Positions 63,001 through 64,000 of a stretch of 64,000 nucleotides of DNA are shown here, one piece after another. The translations under genes and the position numbers were made by a program. Position 1 is the stretch's first letter. Each line of letters starts with the position of its first letter. Under the pieces are notes generated by a model. That model did not search any database, was not told where the DNA came from, and saw nothing but the letters and a program-made list of their open reading frames with translations. Location: positions 25,952,045-26,016,044 of the forward strand of contig NC_029519.1 in NCBI RefSeq assembly GCF_001577835.2, written 5' to 3'. This stretch comes from Coturnix japonica. Lineage: Eukaryota; Chordata; Aves; Galliformes; Phasianidae.

Positions 63001-63925
63001 GTACCCTTTTAATTTCAGTCCAGTATTGATCAGGGAAATATCATAGCTATTCTGTAAGATTATCAATCACAGAATAATTATATTACAGAAAATTATTCCA
63101 ACAGAACTCCTTCCTTGCTACTTCTGGTTATCAAGAATATAATAAAATTGATACCTCATTAGCACTTGCTACTAATTTCTTCAAGCCCCAACCGTCTGCT
63201 GCCCAACGATCAGCGACTTCTTTTTCTGAGCATATTATGAAGTTATCAAAGTAGATATCAGATGTCATAGACCAGAGTTCTAAACCAATAGCACTGATAG
63301 GTGTCATCTCAAATGGGTGAGGATCTTCAAAATAGTCTGGGTTAGGTATTTTCCGAGGACTCCAGATTCCCTTTTATGGGGAAAGAAAAACATGTAATAA
63401 TATTATCTATACCACAAAAATAAACATAAAAAAACCCACTCACAACAAAACAGGAAAATACATTTTAATGCAATTAAGACTTTCTGATTATTTCAACTAC
63501 ATGATTTAAAAAGCAAAGGGTAAGCCTCTGAACTTCAGGAAAACAGACCTGGAAACAACCTATGGAATTTTGGCAGATAGGTCTCAGATTTTTGGCTTAG
63601 GACAGACAGATTTCTCTTAAATTCAAACCTTTTTCCTCCATATTGGGTTATAGTAGTAAGTGACCATATCAGGTTCAGTATGAAGGGCCAGACATATGTA
63701 CTAATTTTACTTTTCTGCTTGGTTGAGCTCCACATCTCTTAAATAATAACCTACAATATTGCTAGTACCTGATAATTAGGATTAACTATCATAGGTGCTT
63801 TCCATTTTCCTTTATACTTGGGGTTGTTCTTCATGGGACGCACCCACAGTCCACAACCAGGTGCAGTTGCACACTTTGGATTGGGGACCTGAGGAGCTTC
63901 CCACTCCCCATCCATTTCTTCATCC
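56929..63925 (-). CDS. CLGN: CLGN, calmegin, 3' half of the gene (partial)
   Basis: Calmegin is an ER-membrane, calcium-binding lectin chaperone of the calnexin family. In mammals it is best known from the testis, where it folds sperm surface proteins needed for egg binding. Six exons are readable on the minus strand: 63769-63925, 63155-63370, 61538-61657, 61215-61356, 58160-58272 and 56929-57009. All introns are GT-AG and the frame is continuous for 275 codons before the stop. In order they carry the second half of the P-domain with GxWxxPxxxNPxY repeats, the return of the lectin domain, one membrane span, an acidic cytosolic tail and a basic C-terminus. The N-terminal signal peptide and main lectin domain lie beyond the right edge. 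The tail ending [17 protein letters not shown] identifies CLGN and not CANX. Confidence 0.95.
57010..58159 (-). other. CLGN: CLGN last intron
   Basis: A GT-AG intron of 1.15 kb holding one CR1 fragment (57190-57455). Nothing else is recognised. Confidence 0.85.
57190..57455 (+). repeat. CR1 LINE 3' end fragment in CLGN intron
   Basis: Shows the CR1 order AAGGGGAAAAGGTTTTAAAT, TTGGACATCAGGGGGAAG, GGTGCTGGAACAGGCTGCC and TTCAAGGCCAGGTTGGATGG, then a diverged TTCTATGATAATACGAT end. It is antisense relative to CLGN. Frames at 57126-57511 belong to it. Confidence 0.92.
58160..58272 (-). CDS. CLGN: CLGN exon: acidic tail
   Basis: Encodes [20 protein letters not shown], then [25 protein letters not shown] is identical to my recollection of human CLGN. 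It is likely a calcium-buffering and phosphorylatable acidic segment, with Ser in a casein kinase 2-like context. The acceptor is TTTCTCCTGCAG and the donor is GTGAGT. Confidence 0.94.
58273..61214 (-). other. CLGN: CLGN intron within the cytosolic tail
   Basis: A 2.9 kb AT-rich intron. No repeat of note and no additional exon with good splice sites was seen, although the mammalian tail is longer and a skipped or lost exon here cannot be excluded. Confidence 0.8.
61215..61356 (-). CDS. CLGN: CLGN exon: cytosolic tail, first part
   Basis: Encodes [20 protein letters not shown], then an acidic run of Glu/Asp ending NEDIGED. The KKTD motif after the membrane matches mammalian CLGN and CANX. The tail is shorter than in human CLGN (from memory). 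The acceptor is TTTGTTTTAG and the donor is GTAAGA; the exon ends in phase 1. Confidence 0.94.
61538..61657 (-). CDS. CLGN: CLGN exon: transmembrane segment
   Basis: A phase 0 exon of 40 codons starting [18 protein letters not shown], followed by a hydrophobic span of about 20 residues ([17 protein letters not shown]) and the stop-transfer CWPAK. The HPWLW motif just before the membrane is shared by calmegin and, as RPWLW, by calnexin. The donor is GTTAGA. Confidence 0.96.
61658..63154 (-). other. CLGN: CLGN intron between lectin end and transmembrane exon
   Basis: A 1.5 kb intron. No repeat or extra exon recognised. Confidence 0.85.
63155..63370 (-). CDS. CLGN: CLGN exon: last P-domain repeat and lectin-domain C-terminal part
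   Basis: A phase 0 exon of 72 codons. It encodes [20 protein letters not shown], the highly conserved [19 protein letters not shown], then [20 protein letters not shown] and KLVASANE. The block after the P-domain completes the calnexin/calreticulin beta-sandwich. The acceptor is TTCCCCATAAAAG and the donor is GTATCA. Confidence 0.97.
63769..63925 (-). CDS. CLGN: CLGN exon: P-domain type-2 repeats
   Basis: The exon starts after TTTCTGTAG with one base of a split codon and ends at a GTACTA donor after NPNYQ. It encodes [18 protein letters not shown], then [10 protein letters not shown] and [17 protein letters not shown]. These are calnexin-family type-2 repeats (G-W-P-NP-Y). The Cys pair flanking ATAPG corresponds to the conserved P-domain disulfide. 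The spacing between these cysteines equals that of calnexin and, from memory, is two residues longer than in human CLGN. Confidence 0.95.
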
Positions 63926-64000
63926 CTACAGAAAGAAAGGTACAAATAACCAATTGCAGGTTGGTCTGATCAGAACACTAACATTCAGTATAACTTGGGA
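63926..64000 (-). other. CLGN: CLGN intron, right edge of window
   Basis: Intronic sequence upstream (in gene sense) of the first visible CLGN exon. Earlier exons lie outside the window. Confidence 0.85.

Noticed and set aside
1-64000. CRISPR arrays, tRNA, rRNA or prokaryotic-type operons
   Set aside because: The window is vertebrate nuclear DNA with introns and CR1 repeats; no cloverleaf-box pairs or spaced direct repeats of that type were seen.

Overview
This is a vertebrate nuclear window, most likely from a galliform bird such as chicken. The exons match amniote orthologues, and the interspersed repeats are mainly CR1 LINE 3' ends of the avian type, ending in ATTCTATGATTCT-like tails. 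The gene order MAML3 (minus), SCOC (plus), CLGN (minus) is what I recall from human 4q31. Placement on chicken chromosome 4 is an inference.

Layout. Positions 1 to about 3.6 kb are a large CpG island with exon 1 of MAML3 (Notch co-activator), transcribed leftward so that the rest of the gene lies off the left edge. From about 3.6 to 46.7 kb is a 43 kb intergenic stretch where I see no protein-coding exon. It holds a few degraded CR1 pieces, one probable solo LTR, simple repeats, and several blocks rich in developmental transcription-factor-like sites that may be enhancers. From 46.7 to 55.2 kb is SCOC (short coiled-coil protein). It has an upstream first coding exon at 46740-46803, a second CpG-island promoter at about 51.5-52.0 kb, and three shared exons at 52104-53038, followed by a 3'UTR of about 2.1 kb. 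From about 56.0 kb to the right edge is the 3' half of CLGN (calmegin, an ER calnexin-family chaperone). It converges on SCOC and has six readable exons, from the second half of the P-domain to the stop codon.

The three genes are not an operon and share no pathway: Notch transcription, Golgi/autophagy traffic, and ER glycoprotein folding. The points most worth a second look are: (a) an unrecognised, coding-looking minus-strand exon inside SCOC intron 1 (50011-50128) with strong splice sites and high CpG in an AT-rich setting; (b) an in-frame, apparently unlisted N-terminal SCOC exon from the CpG island (51836-51938); (c) a NAGNAG acceptor in SCOC; (d) a head-on inverted pair of related CR1 copies in SCOC intron 1; (e) candidate enhancer blocks at about 29.2-29.6 and 44.1-44.7 kb; (f) upstream ORFs in the MAML3 leader. 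I found no CRISPR, tRNA, rRNA or intact mobile element, and nothing that qualifies as a wholly new multi-gene system.
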